DNA from: Calothrix membranacea FACHB-236
GTDB lineage: Bacteria > Cyanobacteriota > Cyanobacteriia > Cyanobacteriales > Nostocaceae
DNA length: 64,000 bases
Direction of reading: 5' to 3'
Assembly (NCBI RefSeq): GCF_014696315.1
Contig: NZ_JACJPX010000018.1
Location: 51,738 to 115,737 of the forward strand
Under the pieces are notes generated by a model that saw nothing but the letters and a program-made list of their open reading frames with translations, ran no database searches and was not told where the DNA came from. The position numbers and the translations under genes are program-made. Of the stretch, positions 9,339-17,700 are shown piece by piece. Each line of letters starts with the position of its first letter. Within the stretch, counting starts at the first letter, position 1.

Positions 9339-10075
9339 TTAACCCCTACCAATTCAGATTTAGCCGTAATTTCCTCACCACGCCACTTAATAGCAGCTTC
9401 TAATTCTGAACCTAAATAAGGACGAATATTTAATTCAGCGCGGATTTCATCTAAAGGCTTTTCCCATAAAGTATTCCAAGGAACACCAAACAAAGGTTGT
9501 GCTTGTTGTCCCATAATCCAACCGCGCACAAAAGCCTCCATGTGCTGACTGCACAAATCCATATCTTCAATTGCTGTTTTGAGGAAATTTTTCGCCAGTA
9601 ACACCACCCAAAACCGCGCCGGATAAAACTGAGTTAAAGAAAATGTCTCTACTTGAATTTCACCAGCTTTGTCTGTATTGCTACCAGTAACTACGTGCCA
9701 AATGTCATGCGTTTCCATCACATAATTGAACAAATATCTATAGGTATCTGACGTATGTTCCCGCACTGGCGGCGGAGTTAAGCCGTTTCTCAGCAGATGA
9801 TCGGCGTAAATATAGCCCAAGGTATTTGTAGGTAATTGATGGAGTTGCTGTAAATCAATTTTACCGAGGGGCTTTTTTTCAGCTAGAGCTATTCTTCCCC
9901 TTTCCGTGCGCGAGAGAAACTGGACAATTTGATTGAGACTTTTAGGATCAATTGCTGCATCAGATAAATTGCCACCTGCGCCAAAGGAACCGTAAGGTAG
10001 CTGGACAATTCGCATGAAGCGATAGGCGAATATCAGCTTTTTTAGCTCTTTTTTAAGATTTTGTATAATTTGCAC
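9335..10075 (-). CDS. Coq4-like protein
   Basis: A 246-aa protein carrying the Coq4 metal motif HDxxH-x11-E, seen as HDIWH at 123-127 with Glu139. Coq4 proteins bind lipid-like quinone intermediates and organise ubiquinone synthesis. Cyanobacteria make plastoquinone, so a role here in handling a long-chain product is more likely, but this is inference. The start is GTG at 10075, preceded by GGGAG at the right spacing and by the direct-repeat promoter at 10108-10144. It is the first gene of a coupled pair with the FAAL. Confidence 0.8.
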   Translation of the reverse strand: MQIIQNLKKELKKLIFAYRFMRIVQLPYGSFGAGGNLSDAAIDPKSLNQIVQFLSRTERGRIALAEKKPLGKIDLQQLHQLPTNTLGYIYADHLLRNGLTPPPVREHTSDTYRYLFNYVMETHDIWHVVTGSNTDKAGEIQVETFSLTQFYPARFWVVLLAKNFLKTAIEDMDLCSQHMEAFVRGWIMGQQAQPLFGVPWNTLWEKPLDEIRAELNIRPYLGSELEAAIKWRGEEITAKSELVGVK

Positions 10076-10107
10076 TTGATTTATCTCCCATGCTGCTTAT
10101 GTTTTTT

Positions 10108-10144
10108 AAATTACAGAGCGATCGGGGAGAAGTAGGGGAGAAAT
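10108..10144 (-). promoter_or_regulatory. Direct-repeat promoter of the Coq4-like/FAAL operon
   Basis: On the minus strand the half-sites TTCTCCCC and TTCTCCCC are 11 bp apart, followed by GATC, six bases and the -10 element TAATTT at 10108-10113. The geometry is identical to the other five copies. The predicted leader to the GTG at 10075 is about 25 nt. Confidence 0.75.
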
Positions 10145-10417
10145 GAGAATCAGATGAGTAAATAGCAATTCGTAATTATGAATTCCTTTAAAAACTCTAT
10201 GGCGATACCTTATCTTCTAGCACCAAAAGCCTTGGGGGATGCGTTAATAACGCATCCTACTGTTCTTCATTACTGTTTCTTGAAATCCTTACCAATGACA
10301 AAGCGCAAAGTCTGAGCGGAGGTTTCCTCCGATCAGAACTTTGTAAGAATGACCAATGACCAATGACAAATGACAAATGACAGCCTCAGCTAGTTATCTT
10401 TAATTTTGCCGACCTAT
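10145..10417. repeat. Intergenic repeats and hairpins (dispersed repeat copy B)
   Basis: There is no gene. Arms 10237-10246 and 10248-10257 form a tight GGATGCGTTA/TAACGCATCC hairpin. A second imperfect hairpin at 10306-10343 has GCGGAGG facing CCTCCG. A run of AATGACC/AATGACA heptamers lies at about 10347-10382. The flanks match the repeat at 2537-2605. One of the hairpins may end the response-regulator transcript. Confidence 0.6.
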
Positions 10418-10810
10418 TTAACTATCTATTTCACTATAAGCCCAACCTAATGCTTCACTGATTTGCCCTGCTAATTTTAAGGGGCGGAAAGGCTTGGCAA
10501 AGATAGCAGCTACATCTAACCCAGTAAAGCAATCTTGATCTGATTCCTGGACTTTGGCAGTTAGTAAAATCACCGGAATTTCCTTAGTAGCAGGATTAGC
10601 CTTTAATTTTTGCAGAGTAGTACGCCCATCCATATCCGGCATCATCATATCTAAAAGGATGACATCAACTGGTGATTTGGCAGCAATATTCAATGCTTCC
10701 TGTCCACAACAAGCTGTCAACACATTCCAACCAGCACCCAATTCTAAACCCAATTTTGCGATCGCCTGTACGTCTTCTTCGTCATCAACAATCAAGATAT
10801 TTCTGCTCAT
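10418..10810 (-). CDS. Single-domain (CheY-like) response regulator
   Basis: A 130-aa receiver-only protein. The acidic residues are in NILIVDDEED, the phosphoacceptor is Asp54 in VILLDMMMPDMDG, and the conserved Lys is in VILLTAK. There is no output domain, so it would act by phosphotransfer or protein contact. It lies 106 bp downstream of the hybrid kinase gene in the same direction. It also has its own copy of the repeated promoter (10864-10898), so it belongs to the same regulon as the lipid-type genes. A pairing with the adjacent kinase is likely but not shown. Confidence 0.9.
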   Translation of the reverse strand: MSRNILIVDDEEDVQAIAKLGLELGAGWNVLTACCGQEALNIAAKSPVDVILLDMMMPDMDGRTTLQKLKANPATKEIPVILLTAKVQESDQDCFTGLDVAAIFAKPFRPLKLAGQISEALGWAYSEIDS

Positions 10811-10863
10811 GGTGCCATCCTTGCATGATATGTGATGCTGACTAGCTTGATTACTCTAGAGCT

Positions 10864-10898
10864 ATTCTAAAATGCAATCGGGGAGAAATGGGGGAGAT
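10864..10898 (-). promoter_or_regulatory. Direct-repeat promoter of the CheY-like gene
   Basis: On the minus strand the half-sites are ATCTCCCC and TTCTCCCC, then GATT, six bases and -10 TAGAAT at 10864-10869. The first half-site is slightly degenerate (CCCCCA spacer). Otherwise the geometry equals that of the other copies. Confidence 0.7.
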
Positions 10899-10916
10899 TA
10901 GAGCAGTAAGTAGATG

Positions 10917-12446
10917 CTAATTGGAGTTAGCTAAAGGTAAAAGTACATAAAAGGTGCTACCTTCCCCTAAAACGCTCTGAACCCAAATTTTACCGTTATG
11001 TTGCTGCACAATATTCCGACAAATAGCTAGTCCTAAACCTGTTCCGCCTTTGTTGCGGGAGTCGGATGCATCTACCTGTTGAAAGCGCTCAAAGATAAGT
11101 TGTAATTTATCTTCAGGGATTCCTCGTCCTTCATCTCGGAATGTAATCAAAAGGTAACTAGGTGCATCGGCTTGAGGCTCAATACTTTGATTTTCTGAAA
11201 GTGTGGCACCAATCCACACAGTATCCCCAGGTTCGGAAAACTTAATGGCGTTGCTGAGTAAGTTTGTGAAGGTTTGCAACAGGCGATCCGCATCTGCCCA
11301 AAGTTCCACCGCTAAAGGATTGACAATTAGTTTGACTTGAAGTTTATCTGCCATTGCTTGCATGGCTTCTGTGGCTGTAATCAGCAGTTCAGCAGCATTG
11401 CACTTGGCTTTACGCATGAAGATTTTGCCCGATTTCATCCGTTCTAAATCGAGAATATCGTTCACCAAGCGGATGAGACGTTCGGTGTTATTGGTAGCAA
11501 TGCTCAAAACTTTTTGTCCCTGTGCGGTTAAAGTTCCCAGTTGTCCTGAACCCAATAAATCTAATGCTCCCATTGTGGAAGTTAAAGGTGTCCGCAACTC
11601 ATGACTAACTAAAGAGATAAACTCGTTTTCTAGGCGTTTGCGTTCGGTGATGTCATTGGCAATTAATAAAGCACAGGGTACTCCCGCCAAGTCGATTAAT
11701 TCTATAGATAGTAAGATTGTCTTGAGTTCGGCAGATTTGGTAGAAAATTCAAATTCCAGATTATACAGCGAACCACTTTCGGGTAAACGTTGAATAGTTT
11801 GAGCGATCGCTACTGTATTTTTACCTAAATCAATTTCTGCGACTGTATGCCCAATTACCTCATCTACACTGTAGCCACTCATCTTCAGGAAGCTGGGATT
11901 AATATCGAGAAACCGCGCTTCCGAAATTGTAGCGATCGCAATTGGGTTGGGACTAGAACGAAAGACTTTGGCAAACTTCTCCTCAGCTTTGGTGCGATCG
12001 TGTATTTCCTGCTGCAACTGCAGATTTTGCGCTTGGAGTTGCTTTTGCAGGTTGCGAATCGTTAAATGATTTTCAATTCTGGCTAACACTTCTTCTAGTT
12101 GAAAAGGCTTGGTGATGTAATCTACCCCGCCAACTGCAAACGCCTTCACCTTATCCAGCACATCACCCAAAGCGCTGATAAAAATTACTGGAATATCACG
12201 AGTGCGATCGCTTGCCTTTAATTGTTGGCAAACCTCATAACCATTCATCTCCGGCATATTAACATCCAGCAGAATCAAGTCGGGGGGAACTGCATTCGCT
12301 CCCCGCAAACCTGTAGAACCTTTAGTCACGCTGCGAACTTTATACCCTTGTTCGGTCAGCATGGCAGATAAAAGATTCAGATTTTCCGGTGTATCATCTA
12401 TTACCAATATATCGGCTTTCGGAGAATTGAATAGCTGGTTGAGCAT
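10917..12446 (-). CDS. Hybrid histidine kinase: receiver-PAS-HisKA-HATPase
   Basis: A 509-aa soluble kinase. The receiver domain covers about residues 10-130 (Asp61 in LILLDVNMPEMNG) and is followed by a coiled linker with many Gln and Leu. A PAS domain lies at about 155-270. The phosphoacceptor His is in LVSHELRTPLTS, followed by the ATPase N box, DEGRGIPEDK and GGTGLGLAI. There are no membrane segments. An N-terminal receiver points to control by an upstream kinase. It is transcribed leftward ahead of the CheY-like gene and divergently from the cupin gene. Confidence 0.92.
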   Translation of the reverse strand: MLNQLFNSPKADILVIDDTPENLNLLSAMLTEQGYKVRSVTKGSTGLRGANAVPPDLILLDVNMPEMNGYEVCQQLKASDRTRDIPVIFISALGDVLDKVKAFAVGGVDYITKPFQLEEVLARIENHLTIRNLQKQLQAQNLQLQQEIHDRTKAEEKFAKVFRSSPNPIAIATISEARFLDINPSFLKMSGYSVDEVIGHTVAEIDLGKNTVAIAQTIQRLPESGSLYNLEFEFSTKSAELKTILLSIELIDLAGVPCALLIANDITERKRLENEFISLVSHELRTPLTSTMGALDLLGSGQLGTLTAQGQKVLSIATNNTERLIRLVNDILDLERMKSGKIFMRKAKCNAAELLITATEAMQAMADKLQVKLIVNPLAVELWADADRLLQTFTNLLSNAIKFSEPGDTVWIGATLSENQSIEPQADAPSYLLITFRDEGRGIPEDKLQLIFERFQQVDASDSRNKGGTGLGLAICRNIVQQHNGKIWVQSVLGEGSTFYVLLPLANSN

Positions 12447-12555
12447 CGCAATATTAACTCTGAGCCAGAATCAGGCTCTTAATTATGAATAGAAATTTTA
12501 TCGTCAATTCAATAGCTTAATAATCTTTTACGAATAACTTCTTCGTATCTTAATT

Positions 12556-12590
12556 TTCTCCCCTAGTTCTCCCCGATTCATTTCTAATCT
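12556..12590 (+). promoter_or_regulatory. Direct-repeat promoter of the cupin gene
   Basis: Perfect half-sites TTCTCCCC lie at 12556-12563 and 12567-12574, then GATT (12575-12578), six bases and TAATCT at 12585-12590. This is the cleanest of the six copies, together with the one at 13799. Confidence 0.78.
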
Positions 12591-12630
12591 AAGAAATATC
12601 AAATTAATTAAAGAGCTAGGATTAGCTGAT

Positions 12631-13083
12631 ATGTCAAATTTACTTATGCACCAACCAACCGTTATAGCACCAGGAGAAGGTAATAAATTCTCTGTTCTAG
12701 GCGGATATTTTACCACCAAAGCAACCGGAGAAACCACTAATGGGGCTTGGACAATTTATGAATTCACAGACACAGAAAATAACGGCCCACCTTTACACAC
12801 TCATCCTTGGGAAGAAGCATTCTACATTCTAGAAGGAGAAGTAGAATTACAAGTTGGTAAACAAAGCGTGGCAGCAACACCAGGATATTTTGTGAATATT
12901 CCTGCCAATACTGCCCACGCTTTCAAGATTCGTTCAGCTTTTGCTAAATTTTTAGTTTTTATTGCACCTGGTAATGCCAAAACTTTTTATGAAGAAATGG
13001 GTGAAGTAGCAAATAGCTTGACACTAGACATGGAAAAGGTGCAGCCAATTTTGGATAAGTACAATCTTAAATTTATTGCTTAA
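12631..13083 (+). CDS. Cupin-domain protein
   Basis: A 150-aa single-cupin protein. Motif 1 is [15 protein letters not shown] (metal ligands His, His, Glu). Motif 2 is the [15 protein letters not shown] segment with the last His. This resembles quercetin-dioxygenase-like cupins, which bind a metal and may oxidise or isomerise small molecules; the substrate is unknown. ATG 12631 follows AGGATTAGCTGAT. Its promoter carries the direct repeat shared with the lipid-type operons on the opposite strand, so it is probably part of the same response. Confidence 0.82.
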   Translation: MSNLLMHQPTVIAPGEGNKFSVLGGYFTTKATGETTNGAWTIYEFTDTENNGPPLHTHPWEEAFYILEGEVELQVGKQSVAATPGYFVNIPANTAHAFKIRSAFAKFLVFIAPGNAKTFYEEMGEVANSLTLDMEKVQPILDKYNLKFIA

Positions 13084-13169
13084 ATTTGCACCTTAAACTC
13101 AATAATGCTCAATCTCGTTTGCCATCAGTTAGTACAACTGCTGGCAATTTTTTTAGACAAAATAATCTT

Positions 13170-13204
13170 TTCTCCCCTACTTCTACCCGATTATTTTTTA
13201 TTCT
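13170..13204 (+). promoter_or_regulatory. Direct-repeat promoter of the exported-protein gene
   Basis: Half-sites TTCTCCCC (13170-13177) and TTCTACCC (13181-13188) are followed by GATT, six bases and TATTCT at 13199-13204. The promoter lies downstream of upstream in-frame start codons, which fixes the true gene start at ATG 13234. Confidence 0.7.
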
Positions 13205-13233
13205 CAAAACAACAACTAAAAGGTAAAAATTAT

Positions 13234-13779
13234 ATGACCAGCCAAAAATTATCTTCAATCCCAAAAACTGCACGTCTTCTTGCGGCTTTGGGTTTAACCC
13301 TCAGTACTAGCCTGTTTGTCTACCCTAGTGCTAGTCAAGCTGGTAAAAATGACGGTGCGATACCTGCTGAAATTCAAGGTGAGTGGCTTTACGGTCGAAT
13401 TTCCTCTATCCAGTACCAAGACCAAATTACAGGACAGTCAGCAGCACCCAACGGTTCAAGCGATCGCTTTATAGTCGCAGCTAATGGTAACTACCAAAGA
13501 AGCAGGTTAATTCAAATCAGCACCTACAACTGCGCGTCTAACCTCTTCATCGAAGAGAAAGGTAAAATGAGCGTCAACGATCAACAACTCACCTTCCAAC
13601 CTACAGAAAGTTCATCCAAGGGACAAATTTGTCACTCTGGACGCACTTACACCGGAAAAAATACAGCCAAGCCTGAAACCTACAAGTGGTCAATCGATAA
13701 AAACGAGTATGGACAAGATGTCCTCTTGCTTGAGACTTCCGATGGTCAAGGTCAGGCCCATTATGGAAGACCTCAATAG
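13234..13779 (+). CDS. Small exported protein, unknown function
   Basis: A 181-aa protein. Residues 1-34 form a signal peptide: lysines, a hydrophobic LLAALGLTLSTSLFV core and a cleavage-like ASQA. The mature part has two Cys residues and a beta-rich pattern starting with IQGEWLYGRISSIQYQD; the EWxxG opening recalls small lipocalin-like or YbjP-type barrels, but I do not recognise the family. The open frame extends upstream to 13105, but the promoter at 13170-13204 and the AAGG at 13220 favour ATG 13234. Secretion and co-regulation with the lipid-type genes make it a candidate carrier or surface component (inference). Confidence 0.75.
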   Translation: MTSQKLSSIPKTARLLAALGLTLSTSLFVYPSASQAGKNDGAIPAEIQGEWLYGRISSIQYQDQITGQSAAPNGSSDRFIVAANGNYQRSRLIQISTYNCASNLFIEEKGKMSVNDQQLTFQPTESSSKGQICHSGRTYTGKNTAKPETYKWSIDKNEYGQDVLLLETSDGQGQAHYGRPQ

Positions 13780-13798
13780 CTCAGTCAAAGTGAAATTT

Positions 13799-13833
13799 TT
13801 CTCCCCTAGTTCTCCCCGATTGTTTCCTAATCT
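13799..13833 (+). promoter_or_regulatory. Direct-repeat promoter of the VOC-like gene
   Basis: Half-sites TTCTCCCC are at 13799-13806 and 13810-13817, GATT at 13818-13821, then six bases and TAATCT at 13828-13833. The sequence TAATCTATAAA after the repeat is shared with the ACP promoter. Confidence 0.78.
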
Positions 13834-13860
13834 ATAAAAATATCGAACTGAGGTTACTCT

Positions 13861-14343
13861 ATGATTCACCATATTTCCTTTGCTGTTAACAACCCTCACC
13901 ACGTTGCTCAAGTATTCGCAGAAATTTTAAAAGCGGAAGCTGTTCCCTTCCCTCCTCATCCAGGTAGCTATATGGTTATACCTTTCGATGAACATGGTAC
14001 AGCCATTGAACTTTATCCTTCAGGTACCCAATTAGAACCAGGTGAAGGCGATCAACAATGCGAATTTGTCCAAAATGCTACTTCTCCTAAATATGTAGAT
14101 ATTCATGCAGCTATTTCTGTACCTGCTAGCCAAGAAGAAATTGAAAAAATTGGTACTCGTGAAGGTTGGCGCACTGTACGTTGTACCCGTGAAACCTTTT
14201 TTGATGTGATTGAGTTCTGGGTAGAAAACAGACTCATGATTGAACTGCTAACACCAGAAATGGCTACTCAATACTTACAATTTACAACTCACCCAGAAAC
14301 CAAAAAAATGTTTACAGCAGAACTTGCCTTAGCTAAAGTGTAA
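13861..14343 (+). CDS. VOC (glyoxalase/dioxygenase-fold)-like protein
   Basis: A 160-aa protein. Its start MIHHISFAVNNPHHVAQVFAEIL and the following GSYMVIPFDEHGTAIELYP give one beta-alpha-beta-beta-beta unit with a His near the start and a Glu at its end, typical of the VOC fold. The second half is less clear but again ends in MIELLTPE. Such proteins bind a metal and act as isomerases, lyases or dioxygenases, or only bind ligands. It has its own direct-repeat promoter and is followed by a hairpin. The function in the block is unknown. Confidence 0.68.
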   Translation: MIHHISFAVNNPHHVAQVFAEILKAEAVPFPPHPGSYMVIPFDEHGTAIELYPSGTQLEPGEGDQQCEFVQNATSPKYVDIHAAISVPASQEEIEKIGTREGWRTVRCTRETFFDVIEFWVENRLMIELLTPEMATQYLQFTTHPETKKMFTAELALAKV

Positions 14344-14406
14344 GTCATGTAAACAACATTGACTGAGTTGTTAATTGATTAAATTTTAAGCATTATACTG
14401 AACTTA

Positions 14407-14440
14407 AAACTTCTCCCCTTGCTATGCAGAGGAGAAGTTT
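14407..14440 (+). terminator. Terminator-like hairpin after the VOC-like gene
   Basis: Arms 14407-14416 and 14431-14440 are perfect reverse complements (AAACTTCTCC/GGAGAAGTTT) with a 14-base loop. The U tract is weak. Confidence 0.6.
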
Positions 14441-14443
14441 ATT

Positions 14444-14703
14444 ATTTAGGAAATATCGTAAAACCTGGATGTAGGGAACATCCATAAACTTTCGGTAAAC
14501 TCGATATTTAATCGGTGCCGTGCCCATTGATTTAGGAAATATCGTCAAAACTGGATGTAGGGAACATCCATAAACTTTCGGTAAACTCGATATTTAATCG
14601 GTGCCGTGCCCATTGATTTGAAAATATCACCAAACATTTAGTCATCTGGGCACGGCATCCATAAACTTTCGATAAAACCGATATTTGATCGGTGCCGTGC
14701 CCC
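14444..14703. repeat. Three tandem copies of an 86-bp repeat
   Basis: Units start at 14444, 14530 and 14616, a period of exactly 86 bp. Units 1 and 2 are nearly identical (ATTTAGGAAATATCG ... GGTGCCGTGCCCATTG). Unit 3 is diverged in its first half and ends GGTGCCGTGCCCC. Unit 3 carries both arms of the GGGCACGGC palindrome also seen at 896-950. No gene lies between 14344 and 14738. Confidence 0.85.
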
Positions 14704-14738
14704 TACCTGTTGAATCGCTGAATCTTCTGATTTTATTT

Positions 14739-17700
14739 TTATTCGGTCAGTTCTAAAATTTCATCGAAGCCAAAACTCCGGACTAAACTTGTTAAGTTCT
14801 CTGCTAATTCAGCATGATTTTGGGGGATTTGCTCAATTAATTGCAAAATGCGATCGCCATCAACAGCAATGGCTGCTTGATGAAGTTCTGCTATCCATTC
14901 GCTAGGCATAAACTTGATAGCAGAGTGTAGATCCAAAATAGTAGATTCTACATTTTCTTGCTTATTATTTATACCATTTTCGTTACAATCTTCTGAGCAA
15001 ATGTAGCGCACTTGCAAATATTCAGCTATCTTTTCAAAAATTACATGCTCGCGGAATGGTTTGCGAACTAAGTCGTCGCAACCTGCGGCTAAAATACTTG
15101 CTTGTTGTTCTTCAAAAGCACTAGCAGTTAGGGCAATAATCACTGTGCGATGATTTGTAACTGTATTTTGCTCTCTGGCTCTAATTTCTTTTGTTGCGTC
15201 GTAGCCGTTCATTACAGGCATTCGCATATCCATGAAAATTAAATGGGGTTGCCAACTTTCCCAAAGTGCGATCGCATCTTGTCCATTACGAGCCGCCTCA
15301 ATTTCAAAACCCACACTACCAAGAAGTTGCACAATTAAGTTGCAGTTTTCTTGACGGTCATCAACTACCAGAATACGGTAAGTTGGTTGATCTGCATCTA
15401 GCTTGAGTACGCGTCCTTTATGTAACTGGGGTTTAACTGCTAATGGTTCCGCTAAAGTGACTTGAATATCAAAGCTAAAAGTAGATCCCTGCCCCAGAGT
15501 ACTATTTAGGCGAATATCGCCGCCCATTAACCGGACAAATTGTCTGCTGATAGTCAGCCCTAATCCAGTACCTTCCTTAGTTTGAATACCGCTAGTTGTC
15601 TGCACAAACGGCTGAAAGAGGTTATGTATTTCTTCTGGTGCAATTCCCCGCCCAGTATCTTCTACTTCAAAGGTTAGGGGTAATTGGTAATTGGTAATTG
15701 GTAATTGGTAATCGGTATTTTTTAATTCTCCCTCATCTCCCTTCCCCAACTTCGCGCGTAAGGTTACCCCACCTGTTTGAGTAAATTTAACAGCGTTACC
15801 TAAAAGGTTAATCAGAACTTGGCGCAGTTTGCCTTCATCTGTTTGGATATAACGGGGAAGATTGGCGGCGATTTCAAATTTGAGGAATAATCGCTTTGCT
15901 TGTGTCCGTACTTGGAACATTTCTTGCAGTGTTTGCAGCAACAGATATAAATCAAAGTCTTCTGGATGAAATACCATTTGTCCAGCTTCAATTTTGGACA
16001 TTTCCAGTACGTCATTAATTAAATTAAGTAAGTGTTCTCCACTACGGTTGATAGTAGCTAAAGATTCCAGTTGCTTTGAGTTGAGACTAGTATCTCGCTC
16101 CATCAACTGCGAATAACCTAAAATGGCATTGAGAGGGGTACGCAGTTCATGACTCATATTCGCCAAGAAAGCACTTTTGGCACGGTTTGCAGTTTCGGCG
16201 GCTTCTTTAGCAACTCTCAAAGCCTCTTCTGCTTGTTTGCGTAAGCGAAGCTCCTCGTAGAGATCGCTAATATCGGTAAAGACGGAATCTAAACAGGATT
16301 CTTCGGCGTTGAGGCGCACTGATAATAATACCCAAACAATAGAACCATCGAGGCGGCGTAAGGCGATTTCAAAATTGCGAACTTCGCCGGACTCGGCTAA
16401 CTCAGCTAACATCCGCGTGCGATCGTCTGCATTGACATACAATTCTGTTGTGAAATATCTGCCAATCAAATCAGTAGATAAGGCGAAACCTAATATATCC
16501 GCACCGCGTTGATTAGCATCCACAATCAATCCATCTTGTTGACGGGTGCGGAAAATCCCGACTTGGGAATTTTCAAAGATATTGCGGTATTTCAATTCAC
16601 TGCGACGCAAGGCTTCTCCGGCTTCTTTGCGTTCTGTGATGTCACGCCCGACACCTGCGATCGCAATTTCACCACTGGGGGTGTGAATAGTGGAAGTGTT
16701 AAAGCTAAACCATCGCCAGCTATTGTTTTTGTGTCTTAATCGCACCTCAATACCTGTCTGCTTTTCTCCGGCTATAGCTTTTTGTATACCTGCGGCGCTA
16801 ATTGCTAAATCTTCAGGGTAAGTAAACTCGACTATAGAATGTCCCTCGATTTCGGGCAGGCTGTAGCCCATAATGGGAGTTACATTCGGCGAGTGGTAAG
16901 TAAAAATTCCCTCTGGAGAGATGGTAAAAATTAAATCATTGGCATTCTCAACAATAGTACGGAACTTTAACTCACTTGCTTGCAAAGCTGCTTGGGCGCG
17001 TTTGCGTTCTGTAGCATCGGTACCGACTGAGAGAATCTCAATTAAATTTCCTTGCTCATCTAGTATCGGTTTATTTGCCCAAACAATCCAGACGCGATCG
17101 CCATTTTTGCACAAGTTCTCATTTTCGTTGAAGAGATAATTTTCTGGGTGCTGGCAAATATCAACCATTAACCACTGTAAATCGCGCCCAGAGGTTTCAG
17201 TTTCAGGCACTATTGTACCGACAACATTGCGTCCTGTAATTTCGTTTAAATCAAAGCCAAACAGTTTTTGACCGTAGTCATTTAAATAGATAACATTACC
17301 GTTAGCATCCCAACGGAGAATAATACAATTGGCTGTTTGCACCAAATCACGATACTGAACTTCGCTTTGGCGTAACGCTTTTTCAGTGCGTTTGCGGTCA
17401 CTAATATCGCGTACAATTGCTAAAATGTGCCGCTTGCCATTGTAAATGCAAGTCGTGCCTTTCACTTCCACATTAATTAAGCTGCCATCTTTGCACACAT
17501 CAACGGCTTGTCCATAAAATTGTCCTCCGGCTTTTGTGGTTTCAATAAACTCATGAAACACCGGATGCGAGCCTGGGTGAATGTAGGTTGATGGATGCAG
17601 AGTGATAAATTCTTCGTAAGTATAACCATGCATCTGGCAAGCCGCTGGGTTAACTTCAGCAATTGTTTCTGTTTCTATATCTGTAATAAATAATCCATCA

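Noticed and set aside
14444..14703. Possible CRISPR or tRNA-derived array
   Set aside because: 86-bp head-to-tail units without spacers; no cloverleaf.
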